Part shown: positions 16,500 to 25,319 of the stretch, piece by piece
Numbering within the stretch: the stretch's first letter is position 1
Layout of the letters: every line of letters begins with the position of its first letter
DNA from: Tessaracoccus sp. MC1679
GTDB lineage: Bacteria > Actinomycetota > Actinomycetes > Propionibacteriales > Propionibacteriaceae
Assembly: GCF_014164775.1 (NCBI RefSeq)
Contig: NZ_JACJGB010000008.1
Coordinates: 163,131 to 227,130 of the forward strand
DNA length: 64,000 nt
Reading direction: 5' to 3'
Notes under the pieces: generated by a model
What the model was told of the DNA's origin: nothing
Seen by the model: only the letters and a program-made list of their open reading frames with translations
Databases searched by the model: none
Translations under genes and position numbers: made by a program

Positions 16500-17527
16500 C
16501 CACCGTGACGTTCGCCGCCAACCAGGGCGGGATGGGCGGCGGCGAGGTGATGCTGCTGGCCATGGCCCAGGCAGCACGCGCATCCGGGCAAGACGTGCGG
16601 GTGGTCTGCCCGCCGGGATCCCTGCTCGATGCGGCGGTTGCCCGGGGCCTCGCCACGGTGGAGATCCACGCACGCACCGCCGCCGGATACCTGCGCGGGC
16701 TCCGACGCTGGGCCTTGGCCAGCGCGCCGGAGCTCCTCTGGTGCAACGGCCTCCGGCCGAGCGTGGCCACCGCTGGGATCCCCCGACGGGTGGTGCATCT
16801 CCACTCACTTCCGTCGCCTCGGCTGCGGACGCTCCTCCCCTTGGCGACGAAGGGGGCCGACGATGTGCTGGTTCCGTCGGAGTGGATGCGTCAGCAGCTG
16901 GGCGCCGCCACCAGCACGCTGTACAACTGGACCAGGGACTTCGCCTTCGCCCCGCATCTGCCGCCTCGGGATGGCGCGCCGACTCGCCTGGGCTTCCTCG
17001 GCCGCCTCACCTCCGCCAAGGGCGCCATCGTGCTGGCGGAGGCTCTCGGGCTCCTGCAGGACCGCTCCCCTGGTCGCCTCCACCTGGTTGTGGGCGGCGC
17101 GGCCCTGTACGCCGGCACGTCCGATGCGACCCGCGTCGAGGCCGCCCTCGGCGCGCTCTCCCCGGCCCCGGTCCGACTGGGCTGGGTGGACCCGGAGGAC
17201 TTCTTCCGGCAGGTGGACCTGGCCGTCTTCCCGTCCGTGGCGCCCGAGTCCTTCGGGCTGGTTGCCGTCGAGGCGATGGCGGCCGGCTGCCCGTTCGTCA
17301 CCACCGACGCGGGGGCGCTCCCCCGGGTGACGGGCCACGATCCCTCGTTCGTCGCCCCGGCAGGCGACGCCGAGGCGTTGGCCGGCGCCATCGGGCGCGC
17401 CGTCGCCGGCTACACACCCGCGCACCTCGAGCAGTCTCGCCGACGGTGGGAGGAGCTCTACTCTCCAGATGTGGGGGTGGCCCGCTTCACCCACTACCTG
17501 GCCCGGTGGGAGGAACGATCGGCATGA
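16496..17527 (+). CDS. GT4 family glycosyltransferase
   Basis: A 343-residue GT-B enzyme starting at ATG 16496 in a four-base overlap. FAANQGGMGGGEVMLLAMAQ is the N-domain glycine-rich loop, and VLVPSEWMRQQLG leads to LGFLGRLTSAKGAIVLAEAL. The C-domain donor site is VFPSVAPESFGLVAVEAMAAGCPFVTTD, with the EX7E pair in ESFGLVAVE. Its close packing with the neighbouring GT4 and GT2 genes means that they probably build one glycan. The sugar is not predictable. Confidence 0.88.
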   Translation: MTTVTFAANQGGMGGGEVMLLAMAQAARASGQDVRVVCPPGSLLDAAVARGLATVEIHARTAAGYLRGLRRWALASAPELLWCNGLRPSVATAGIPRRVVHLHSLPSPRLRTLLPLATKGADDVLVPSEWMRQQLGAATSTLYNWTRDFAFAPHLPPRDGAPTRLGFLGRLTSAKGAIVLAEALGLLQDRSPGRLHLVVGGAALYAGTSDATRVEAALGALSPAPVRLGWVDPEDFFRQVDLAVFPSVAPESFGLVAVEAMAAGCPFVTTDAGALPRVTGHDPSFVAPAGDAEALAGAIGRAVAGYTPAHLEQSRRRWEELYSPDVGVARFTHYLARWEERSA

Positions 17528-18456
17528 CGCTCGCCTCAGTGATCATCCCCAGCCGCGGCGGCGCCCAGCGCCTGCCCACCCTGCTCTCGGCCCTTGCCGC
17601 GCAGGACGACCCCTCCTGGGAGGCCATCGTCGTCATCGACGGCGACATCGACAACTCGGCCTCGGTGGTGGCCCGCTACGAGCGGCAACTCCCGGTGAGG
17701 TCCATCGTCTTCCCGGAGAACCGCGGGCGCGTGGCCGCCCTCAACGCCGGCCTCGAATCCGCAGCCGGCGACGTGCTGATCCGGTGCGACGACGACATGG
17801 AGCCACGGCCTGACTACGTGGCCCAACATCGACGCGCCCATCAGGGAGAGCCGTGCGGCGTCGTCGGCCTTCCACTCAACGTCTGTCTCCCCACCCCCTA
17901 CTGGCGGGCCTACGGCGAGCACGTTGACGCCGAGTTTCGGAGACAGGCCTATGCCAGCCCCCCGGAGCGCACCTGGCGCTACTGGGGCGGCAACGTCTCG
18001 GTGAGCCGCTCCGTCCACGAGGAGGTGGGTCCCTACAGCACCGACTTCCGCGGCTACGGCTACGAGGACGTGGACTACGGATACCGGCTGCACCGGGCCG
18101 GCGTTCCAGTCCGGCTGGTCCGCGAACTCGAGACCCGCCATCACATGGCTTCGGTGACCACGCAGATCAGAGCGAGGAGGGGGATGGATTCGGGCGCCGC
18201 CCGACGGATCTTCTCGGGTCGCCACGGCACGGACGTGCTGGGGGACCCGTGGGACCTCGAGGCCGGCGCCTGGAATCAGGCGGTCAAGGCGCTCGCCCGG
18301 GGACTCACGCCACGACGCACAGCCACCCTGGCCCGGGGCGTCGACCGTGCCGCAGCAGTGCTCCCCCGCCCGGTCTCGCGCAAGCTCATCGCGCTGGTGG
18401 TGGAGTCTGCTGCACTGGCGGGCTACGGGGCTCCAGACAAGAGAAGGACCCACTGA
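17524..18456 (+). CDS. GT2 family glycosyltransferase
   Basis: A 310-residue GT-A enzyme. LASVIIPSRGGAQRLP opens it, followed by AIVVIDGDIDN, RGRVAALNAGLESA and VLIRCDDDMEPRPD (acidic metal site), then YWGGNVSVSR and GYGYEDVDYGYRL. A GGGAGGAA ribosome-binding site lies eight bases before ATG 17524, and the start overlaps the previous stop by four bases. The C-terminal third is basic and helical and may lie on the membrane. It may be involved in chain extension; substrate unknown. Confidence 0.87.
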   Translation: MTLASVIIPSRGGAQRLPTLLSALAAQDDPSWEAIVVIDGDIDNSASVVARYERQLPVRSIVFPENRGRVAALNAGLESAAGDVLIRCDDDMEPRPDYVAQHRRAHQGEPCGVVGLPLNVCLPTPYWRAYGEHVDAEFRRQAYASPPERTWRYWGGNVSVSRSVHEEVGPYSTDFRGYGYEDVDYGYRLHRAGVPVRLVRELETRHHMASVTTQIRARRGMDSGAARRIFSGRHGTDVLGDPWDLEAGAWNQAVKALARGLTPRRTATLARGVDRAAAVLPRPVSRKLIALVVESAALAGYGAPDKRRTH

Positions 18457-19595
18457 TGCGTCCCCGCGTCGCCATCGCCCACGACTACCTCACCCAGCGC
18501 GGAGGCGCGGAGCGCGTGGTCCTCGCCATGCTGAGGGCCTTCCCGGAGGCCGAGATCCACACCACCGTCTACGACCCGGACGGTACCTTCCCCGAGTTCT
18601 GTCAGGCCCGCATCCTGACCACTGCGCTCAACAGGCTCGGGGTGCTGCGCAAGGACCACCGGATCGGCCTGCCTCTGTACCAGCCCTCGATCTCGCGCGC
18701 TCCGGTGATCGACGCCGACGTGCTGCTGGTCTCCACCACCGCCTTCGCCCACGGTTTCCGCACCACCGGAAGGAAGCTGGTCTACTGCCACTCGCCGGCA
18801 CGATTCCTGTACCTCGTGGAGGACTACCTGGGTGCGCCGGCGGGCAGATCCCCGGTGGGGTGGGCCCTCTCCGCGCTGCGTCCCGCGCTGGTGCGGTGGG
18901 ACCAGCGAGCCGCCAGGTCCGCCGACCGCTACCTCGCGAACTCCACCGTGGTCCGTGAGCGGATCAGGGACGTGTACGGCCTAGACGCCACCGTCGTACC
19001 GGCTCCCCCGGCCGTCCACGACGCGGTGCTGCCGGAGCCCATCGGGGCGCTGGCTGACTGGCCCTCGTTCCACCTGGTGGTCTCCCGGCTGCTCCCCTAC
19101 AAGAATGTGGGCACGGTCATCGACGCGTTCCGCGGCCTGCCTGACGAGCGCCTCGTCGTCGTCGGGCGTGGACCCCTCCGCGAGCAGCTGCGCCGCACCC
19201 TGCCCGCTAACGTCCGGATGCTCGAGGGCCTGTCCGACGGCGAACTGGCCTGGGCGTACAGCACGGCAGAGGCGCTGATCGCCCCCAGCTTCGAGGACTA
19301 CGGGCTCACCCCACTGGAGGCGGGCATGCTCGGCACCCCCACCCTTGCCCTGCGCGCGGGCGGCTACCTGGACACAGTCAGGGAGGGTGTCAACGGCTCG
19401 TTCTTCGACGTTGCCGCCGCGGATGACATCGCCCGGGCGGTCCTCACCAACCGCGGCCGCACCTGGGACCGCTCCGCGATCCGGGCGCACGTGACGGCGT
19501 TCGACGAGGCGCACTTCGCCGCGGCCCTGAGGCGGCATGTGGCCGAGCTTGTGCCACACTCGTCGGACGGAACGGACCACGGGAGGCCACGGTGA
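18456..19595 (+). CDS. GT4 family glycosyltransferase (WbaZ/mannosyltransferase-like)
   Basis: A 379-residue GT-B enzyme. VAIAHDYLTQRGGAERVVLAML at the N-terminus, VYCHSPARFLY in the middle and YLANSTVVRERI are typical of the WbaZ-like mannosyltransferase branch. The C-domain has VVSRLLPYKNVGTVIDAF, LVVVGRGPLREQL and ALIAPSFEDYGLTPLEAGMLGTPTLALRAGGYLDTV. The start ATG shares one base with the previous stop, and GAGAAGGA lies seven bases upstream. A mannose donor is suggested by resemblance only. Confidence 0.86.
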   Translation: MRPRVAIAHDYLTQRGGAERVVLAMLRAFPEAEIHTTVYDPDGTFPEFCQARILTTALNRLGVLRKDHRIGLPLYQPSISRAPVIDADVLLVSTTAFAHGFRTTGRKLVYCHSPARFLYLVEDYLGAPAGRSPVGWALSALRPALVRWDQRAARSADRYLANSTVVRERIRDVYGLDATVVPAPPAVHDAVLPEPIGALADWPSFHLVVSRLLPYKNVGTVIDAFRGLPDERLVVVGRGPLREQLRRTLPANVRMLEGLSDGELAWAYSTAEALIAPSFEDYGLTPLEAGMLGTPTLALRAGGYLDTVREGVNGSFFDVAAADDIARAVLTNRGRTWDRSAIRAHVTAFDEAHFAAALRRHVAELVPHSSDGTDHGRPR

Positions 19596-20770
19596 GCACT
19601 TCAGACACCACCGTGACAACCCTTCCCGAGACGGACGCGCCTCCCGAGAGTCGTTGGCTGCAGGAATGGGGTGACATCGTCATCCCCGTCTTTCTCCTGG
19701 GCATGCTCATCCCCGTGCGGGGAGTCGAGTTCCTCATCCCGTCCCTGACCCTGCCGGTCAACACCCTGGCCTGTCTCGGGCTGGTGGGCATCGGAGTGTG
19801 GGCCGGCGCGCGGTGGAGGGCCGGCAGCCTTCTCGTCTCGCTGGCCGGGACGGGGCTGGTGCTCTGGCTGGTGGGCTGGACGCTCTGGGTGCACGGGCTG
19901 GGCGAGCTCCGGCGCTCCGTCAACATCATCATCCTCTTCGCGGTGGCCGCCGTGCTCGGCGCTGGACGGCTGCACGTCCGCTCGGTCAGCCGGGGGGTGG
20001 TGATTGGCATGTTGATCGCACTGGCGTTCAGCGCCGCGCTCATTCCCAGCAGCAGCTACGAGGGCAGACTCACCGGCGTACTGGGCGACCCGAACGCAGC
20101 TGGCTACGTGCTCACCACGCTCGGCTTCGCGGTCATCCAGTCCATTCGCACCCGCCGGGCCCGGCTCGCGTTCTGGGCGGTGGTGGGCATCGGGGTGCTC
20201 CTCACCGTCTCCCGGACCACCCTGTTCGCCTACGCGGTCGCCACGCTCTGGGTGTTGTGTGCCCCGCGGATGAATCGACTGACCAGCATCGCGACGCTCG
20301 GAGTATCCGCCGCCCTCTACGCATGGGTGGACGCACTGGCTGAGGCCCGCGGCTGGTTCTCCGACCGCGAGGGCTCGGACGACCTCCGCGAAGCCCTCGC
20401 ACTGGCCGAGCAGCAGATGGTGCGGGATGCGGGTTGGCTCGGCCAGGGGCTTGGCACGGCGGAGGTGCCGATCAGGGGCACCACACTGTTCTTCCACAAC
20501 AGCTACCGGGCAATGCAGACCGAGGGCGGCCTCATCGCCATGGGCCTTCTCATCGCCCTGATCGTCGGCGTCTTCCTTATGTTCCACCAGCTACCGTCGA
20601 ATGACCGGCCGGTGTGGGCCGAGGCCGCGCTGATCTGCGGCATCATCGTCTCGTTCAACATAGGATTCTCCCTGACCAGCCCACCCATCGCCGTGGCCCT
20701 CGGACTGTACCTGGCGTATCACGGCGCGGCACGCACGAGGATTGAGGCGGAGGCCGACGGCGGTCAGTGA
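19592..20770 (+). CDS. O-antigen ligase/polymerase-like membrane protein (Wzy type)
   Basis: A 392-residue membrane protein with about ten hydrophobic spans. A periplasm-side loop reading TTLFFHNSYRAMQTEGG carries the histidine and arginine typical of the O-antigen ligase/Wzy_C domain, which joins lipid-linked glycan repeats outside the membrane. GTG 19592 has GGGAGG just upstream and overlaps the previous stop by four bases. It is the only polymerase-like gene in the locus, so it is the best candidate for chain assembly. The stop overlaps the convergent BY-kinase gene by seven bases. Confidence 0.8.
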   Translation: MSTSDTTVTTLPETDAPPESRWLQEWGDIVIPVFLLGMLIPVRGVEFLIPSLTLPVNTLACLGLVGIGVWAGARWRAGSLLVSLAGTGLVLWLVGWTLWVHGLGELRRSVNIIILFAVAAVLGAGRLHVRSVSRGVVIGMLIALAFSAALIPSSSYEGRLTGVLGDPNAAGYVLTTLGFAVIQSIRTRRARLAFWAVVGIGVLLTVSRTTLFAYAVATLWVLCAPRMNRLTSIATLGVSAALYAWVDALAEARGWFSDREGSDDLREALALAEQQMVRDAGWLGQGLGTAEVPIRGTTLFFHNSYRAMQTEGGLIAMGLLIALIVGVFLMFHQLPSNDRPVWAEAALICGIIVSFNIGFSLTSPPIAVALGLYLAYHGAARTRIEAEADGGQ

Positions 20771-22299
20771 CCCGCGCTGCGCTTGGCCGACCGAGGCACG
20801 GCCACCGGGACCTGGGGCGCCGTCTCGAGCGGCTCCGGGGCGGGGGTGGCTCGCCGTACGGTGATGGGCGCCGCGTCCTCCTCGGAGAGCTGGGTGTCGC
20901 CGGTGCCGTAGTAGGCCTGGTAGGCGCCGCCATGCCCGGCGCCGTACACAACCTCCCCCATGCTCTTGCGGTGCGCCCGGTGCAGCACCGTGCCCAGGAC
21001 CGAGCCGCCCACCTGCTTGAGCAGCTTCGTGGCCATCCGCAACTGCTCCTTGTGCGTCTTCCCGACGCGGGCCACCAGGACCGCACCGTCGGTGGATGCC
21101 GTCAGGAGGCCCGCGTCGGTGACGGCCAGGATGGGCGGCGCATCGGTGATGACGAAGTAGTGCTTGGAGAGGCTGGCCAGGAGCGTCTTCATGCGCCGCG
21201 ACCCCACCATCTCCGACGGGTTGGCCGGCACCTTCCCGGAAGTGAGGACCATGAGATTGGGCTCGCTGGTGCGCTGCAACGCGTCCTCCACCGACACGTC
21301 GCCCACGAGCACCTGCGACAGCCCGATGGCGTTGTCCGCGCCGAAGATCGTGTGCTGCACCGGTTTGCGGAGGTCGGCATCGATGAGCACCACAGGCTGC
21401 CCTGACCGCGCGATCAGCACCGCGAGAGTCGACGAGATGGTGGACTTGCCCTCACCCGGGTTGGCCGAGGTAACCACGATCGACCTGGGCGGCGAGTCGA
21501 TGTTGACGTAGCGCAGGTTGGTGCGGAGCTGGCGCAGCGCCTCGCCGGCCGGACCGAGCTTGGACAGGCTGATGCTCGCTCCGGTGCGCGCCTCGGACAG
21601 TTCCTTGGTGTCCGGGATCACGCCGAGGACTCCGTGCCCGGTTTCAGCCTCGACGTCGGCCATGGTGCGCACCCGCACGTCCAGCTTCGAGCGGGCGAAG
21701 GCAACGGCGAGCCCCAGCCCGAGCCCGGCGCCGGTCCCGATGAGGAGGAGTCGAAGCCAGTTCGGCGAGACCGGCTCGGAGGATGCGGAGGCGGGGCTGT
21801 ACGTCGCGATCCGAACCGCGACATCGTCCGGATTCGCCGGAGTCCCCTCCTCAGTGGGGGTGCGCGTCTCCAGGGCAAGCGCCTCGGCGGCGAGCGCCTC
21901 AAGTCCGGCGTCGGCCAGAAGCCGCGCCTCCTCTCCCGAACCGCCGGTGGCGCTGACCGTGAGCAGGGGCGTGCCGGTCACGGCGCTGGCGCTGATCGAC
22001 CCGTTGGCTGCCGCCGGGTTCTCCTGGATGGCGGGCGCCTCCGCGGCGCGGTCCCGCACGGCCGCCGTCCCGGCCAAGGCCACGTAGACCGCCGCACGCT
22101 GTTGGGCAAGCGCACTTCCGCTCATGGCGCCACCGACGCTCGTGTTGTCCCCGGCGACGACGATGCCGGTTGCGCTCGACTGGTACACCACCGGCTGCAG
22201 GTAGGCGTAGCCCGCCGCGGTCGCGAGACCCAGCAGGGTCGTGATCGCGATCAGGCGCGCGTCGTGGCGCAGAAAGCGGACGAAGTCGATGAGCGTCAC
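20764..22299 (-). CDS. Wzz-BY-kinase: polysaccharide co-polymerase with tyrosine autokinase
   Basis: A 511-residue chain-length regulator. A Wzz part (1-200) is held by two spans at about 15-34 and 182-202. The cytosolic kinase has Walker A ANPGEGKST at 279-287, Walker A' VVLIDADLRKP at 303-313 and Walker B FVITDAPPIL at 382-391. The tail carries a tyrosine cluster (Y452, Y460, Y463, Y464), the expected autophosphorylation site. Fusion of both halves is usual in actinobacteria. GTG 22299 is chosen because a GGGGG site lies about eight bases upstream and the preceding in-frame residues are not hydrophobic. It is divergent from the initiating transferase gene. Confidence 0.9.
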   Translation of the reverse strand: MTLIDFVRFLRHDARLIAITTLLGLATAAGYAYLQPVVYQSSATGIVVAGDNTSVGGAMSGSALAQQRAAVYVALAGTAAVRDRAAEAPAIQENPAAANGSISASAVTGTPLLTVSATGGSGEEARLLADAGLEALAAEALALETRTPTEEGTPANPDDVAVRIATYSPASASSEPVSPNWLRLLLIGTGAGLGLGLAVAFARSKLDVRVRTMADVEAETGHGVLGVIPDTKELSEARTGASISLSKLGPAGEALRQLRTNLRYVNIDSPPRSIVVTSANPGEGKSTISSTLAVLIARSGQPVVLIDADLRKPVQHTIFGADNAIGLSQVLVGDVSVEDALQRTSEPNLMVLTSGKVPANPSEMVGSRRMKTLLASLSKHYFVITDAPPILAVTDAGLLTASTDGAVLVARVGKTHKEQLRMATKLLKQVGGSVLGTVLHRAHRKSMGEVVYGAGHGGAYQAYYGTGDTQLSEEDAAPITVRRATPAPEPLETAPQVPVAVPRSAKRSAGH

Positions 22300-22411
22300 G
22301 TGCGGAACCCCCGGACATAATCGCGGGTGCCGCCCCGCGGTCCTCACGAGTATAGGCACCGCCCGCACGGCACGCACCGTCGAGGATTCGGCGTGCGCCA
22401 CACCCACTGGC

Positions 22412-22417
22412 TAGAGT
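22412..22417 (+). promoter_or_regulatory. probable -10 of the sugar-phosphate transferase gene
   Basis: TAGAGT (TANNNT), 27 bases before ATG 22445. It lies in the 145-base divergent gap that must drive both this gene and the BY-kinase. A GGGGAG ribosome-binding site at 22435-22440 follows. Confidence 0.4.
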
Positions 22418-22444
22418 GCTCGGAGGGGGGTGTTGGGGAGCACT

Positions 22445-23863
22445 ATGCGCAATCTGTATCGCTGGGCAATCGTCGCCCTGGATACTGCCCTGATTTCTGC
22501 TGCTGCGGTCGCCGCGGTGGCGCTGCGCAGGTGGGTCCCATTCCTCCGGAGCATCAACGACGCGGAGCAACTCGTCATCCCCGTTGCCCCACTCATCGTG
22601 GTGGGATGGCTGCTCGCACTGGCCTTCGGCGGGGCATACCGCCCACGCCACTGGGGCTTCGGGGTGGCCGAGTACCGCCAGGTGTTCAACTCATCGCTGC
22701 TGTTCCTGCTCGCTCTGGGCTTCTTCGCCTTCATCTTCAATTACCCGCTGTCCAGGGGGTTCGTCGCCATCCTGGTGGCCATCGGCATCCCCGCCCTGCT
22801 GCTGGGGCGCCTCACCGCGAGGCGGATCCTGCAACAGCTGCGGGTGTCCGGTCGCTTCTGCCTGCCCACCCTGGTGGTCGGGGACAGTGGCGCCGTCGAC
22901 GACGTCGTGGCCGTGCTGCGGAGGGAGACGTGGCTCGGCTACACCCCGGTGGGCGTGGTGGCTCCGCCCGACGACGAGTCGATCGACGTCGACGCGAGGT
23001 CAGACAGCGACATCGACGAGGTGGGCACCCTCGACGACCTCCTGAGCGTGATCGACCGCACAGGCGCCCGGGCCGTGATCTTCACCACGGGCTCCGTCCG
23101 ACGCGGGCGCGAGTTCAACGAGATGGCCCGCAAGTTGGAAGGCCACCGCGCCGAGATGGTGGTGGTCCCCGCCATGACCGACATCTCCAGCCAGCGCATC
23201 CACGTGACGCCCGTGGCCGGACTCCCGCTCATGCACGTGGGGAAGCCGCAGGCGGAGCGGTCCCTCAGGTTCACCAAGCGAGCCTTCGACCTGGTCGCCT
23301 CAGTACTGCTGTTGGTCCTGCTGTCCCCCCTCATGCTGGTGACAGCCCTCGTCATCAAGCTGGGCGACGGCGGGTCCGTGCTCTTCAGGCAGCAACGCGT
23401 GGGCATGGGAGGAGAGCCGTTCCAACTGCTGAAATTCCGTTCCATGGTGCAGAACGCCGAGCAGATCCGGGCCGACGGCCTCGAGGAGGCCAACGAGGCG
23501 GAGGGTGCCCTGTTCAAGATCAGAAACGACCCCCGCATCACCCCCTTTGGGCGCTTCATCCGCCGCTTCTCCATCGACGAACTCCCCCAACTGTTCAACG
23601 TGCTGCGAGGGGAGATGAGTCTCGTCGGGCCGCGCCCGGCCATGGAGCAGGAGGTGGCGCTCTACCTGACTCATGTGCGGCGTCGATTGGACGTGCGGCC
23701 AGGCATCACGGGCCTGTGGCAGGTGTCGGGCAGATCCGACCTCGGGTGGGACGACACCGTCCGTCTCGACCTCTACTACGTGGACAACTGGTCCATGCTT
23801 CAGGACATCGTCATCCTCCTGCGCACCTTCCGCGCGGTCGTGAGCTCGCGCGGCGCCTACTGA
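22445..23863 (+). CDS. initiating polyprenyl-phosphate glycosylphosphotransferase (WbaP/CpsE-like)
   Basis: A 472-residue membrane enzyme that loads the first sugar-1-phosphate onto undecaprenyl or decaprenyl phosphate. Four N-terminal spans (residues 1-125) lead to a Rossmann-like CoA-binding segment (LPTLVVGDSGAVDDVV). A fifth span at about 280-305 precedes the catalytic domain with KFRSMVQNAE, RITPFGRFIRRFSIDELPQL, VGPRPAMEQEV and RPGITGLWQVSGRSDLGWDD. These are the standard bacterial sugar transferase motifs. ATG 22445 has GGGGAG four bases upstream. It should start the repeat unit made by the glycosyltransferases in the window. Confidence 0.92.
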   Translation: MRNLYRWAIVALDTALISAAAVAAVALRRWVPFLRSINDAEQLVIPVAPLIVVGWLLALAFGGAYRPRHWGFGVAEYRQVFNSSLLFLLALGFFAFIFNYPLSRGFVAILVAIGIPALLLGRLTARRILQQLRVSGRFCLPTLVVGDSGAVDDVVAVLRRETWLGYTPVGVVAPPDDESIDVDARSDSDIDEVGTLDDLLSVIDRTGARAVIFTTGSVRRGREFNEMARKLEGHRAEMVVVPAMTDISSQRIHVTPVAGLPLMHVGKPQAERSLRFTKRAFDLVASVLLLVLLSPLMLVTALVIKLGDGGSVLFRQQRVGMGGEPFQLLKFRSMVQNAEQIRADGLEEANEAEGALFKIRNDPRITPFGRFIRRFSIDELPQLFNVLRGEMSLVGPRPAMEQEVALYLTHVRRRLDVRPGITGLWQVSGRSDLGWDDTVRLDLYYVDNWSMLQDIVILLRTFRAVVSSRGAY

Positions 23864-23897
23864 CGAGGATGGAGCGAGCGCCAAGGCATCCACCGGC

Positions 23898-23903
23898 TAG
23901 GCT
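23898..23903 (+). promoter_or_regulatory. -10 element of a leaderless promoter
   Basis: TAGGCT, six bases before GTG 23910, with no ribosome-binding site. This suggests that the rmlC-rmlD gene and the coupled genes to 27.5 kb have their own leaderless promoter. Confidence 0.5.
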
Positions 23904-23909
23904 GGCCGC

Positions 23910-25319
23910 GTGACCAACGCTGTGCGCCCAGGGGAGGGGGTCGCAGGGCTCAGCCTCTCCTCAACCTCGATCCCCGGCCTCCTGATCCTCACCCTGCCCC
24001 TCCACGGCGACGCCCGCGGATGGTTCAAGGAGAACTGGCAGCGCGCCAAGATGATGACCCTCGGGCTGCCCGATTTCGCGCCAGTGCAGCAGAACATGAG
24101 CTTCAACGCCGAGGCCGGCGTCACCCGCGGCATCCACGCCGAGCCGTGGGACAAGCTGGTCTCAGTCGCCACCGGGCGCGTGTTCGGGGCCTGGGTGGAC
24201 CTCCGCGAGGGCGACACCTTCGGCACCGTGGTCACCCACGAGATCGGCCCAGACACGGCCGTCTTCACCCCCAGCGGCGTGGGCAACGCCTACCAGGCCC
24301 TCGAAGCCGGCACCTGCTACTCGTACCTGGTCAACGAGCACTGGTCAGCCGAGACCAAGTCCCAGTACACATTCGCCAACCTCAACCACCCCGCCATCGC
24401 CTGGCCCCTGCCCCTCGAATCGGCCATCGTCTCCGAGGCCGACCGCACCCACCCGGCCCTCGCCGACGTCATCCCGATGCCCCGGCCCCGCCCCGTCGTC
24501 ACCGGGGCCGGCGGCCAACTCGGCCAGGCACTGCGCCGGCTCCTTCCGGACGCCCAATTCCTCGATCGAGACGAACTCGACATCACCGATGCCGACGCCG
24601 TCGCCGCCTTCCCGTGGGGACGGGCCTCCACGATCATCAACGCCGCCGCCTGGACCGCCGTCGACGCCGCCGAAGCCGACGGACGGGCTGCCTGCTGGGC
24701 GGTCAACGTGACCGGCACTGCCAACCTGGTCGCAGCCGCCAACCGCCACCGGCTCCCCCTCGTGCACGTCTCCTCCGACTACGTCTTCGACGGCACCCGC
24801 GACACCCACGCCGAGGACGAGCCCTTCTCCCCCCTCAGCGCCTACGGCGCCTCCAAGGCCGCCGCCGACGCGCTCGTCGCCACCCTGCCCCGGCACTACA
24901 TCCTGCGCACCAGCTGGGTGATCGGAGACGGCCCCAACTTCGTGCGCACCATGGCCCGCCTCGCCGACTCCGGGATCAGCCCCGCCGTCGTCGACGACCA
25001 GTTCGGCAGGCTCACCTTCGCCGACGACCTCGCCCGGGCAACGCTCCACCTCATCGAGACGGGCGCCCCCGCCGGCAGCTACAACGTCACCTCCGACGGC
25101 GACCCGATGTCGTGGTTCGACGTGGCCACCGCCGTCTTCGACGCCCGCGGCGCCCAGGGCCGCGTGACCCGCACAGACACCGCGACCTTCTCAGCCGGCA
25201 AGGTCACCGCCCCCCGCCCGCGACACAGCACCCTCGACCTGGCCAAAATCAAGGCCACCGGCTTCCAGCCCAGTGACGGCACCGAAGCCCTCCGCCGTTA
25301 CCTCGACACCCTGCGATGA
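23910..25319 (+). CDS. rmlCD: fused dTDP-4-dehydrorhamnose 3,5-epimerase and reductase (RmlC-RmlD)
   Basis: A 469-residue two-domain enzyme for the last two steps to dTDP-L-rhamnose. Residues 1-190 are the RmlC cupin (GDARGWFKENW, SFNAEAGVTRGIHAEPWDKLVSV, GVGNAYQALE). Residues about 195-469 are RmlD, with PVVTGAGGQLGQALRRLL (Rossmann), IINAAAWTAVDAAE, HVSSDYVFDGT and the YGASKAAAD active-site Y-x3-K. Both halves look intact. RmlA and RmlB are not in the window. The reductase stop overlaps the next gene by four bases, which ties rhamnose supply to the cassette downstream. Confidence 0.93.
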   Translation: MTNAVRPGEGVAGLSLSSTSIPGLLILTLPLHGDARGWFKENWQRAKMMTLGLPDFAPVQQNMSFNAEAGVTRGIHAEPWDKLVSVATGRVFGAWVDLREGDTFGTVVTHEIGPDTAVFTPSGVGNAYQALEAGTCYSYLVNEHWSAETKSQYTFANLNHPAIAWPLPLESAIVSEADRTHPALADVIPMPRPRPVVTGAGGQLGQALRRLLPDAQFLDRDELDITDADAVAAFPWGRASTIINAAAWTAVDAAEADGRAACWAVNVTGTANLVAAANRHRLPLVHVSSDYVFDGTRDTHAEDEPFSPLSAYGASKAAADALVATLPRHYILRTSWVIGDGPNFVRTMARLADSGISPAVVDDQFGRLTFADDLARATLHLIETGAPAGSYNVTSDGDPMSWFDVATAVFDARGAQGRVTRTDTATFSAGKVTAPRPRHSTLDLAKIKATGFQPSDGTEALRRYLDTLR

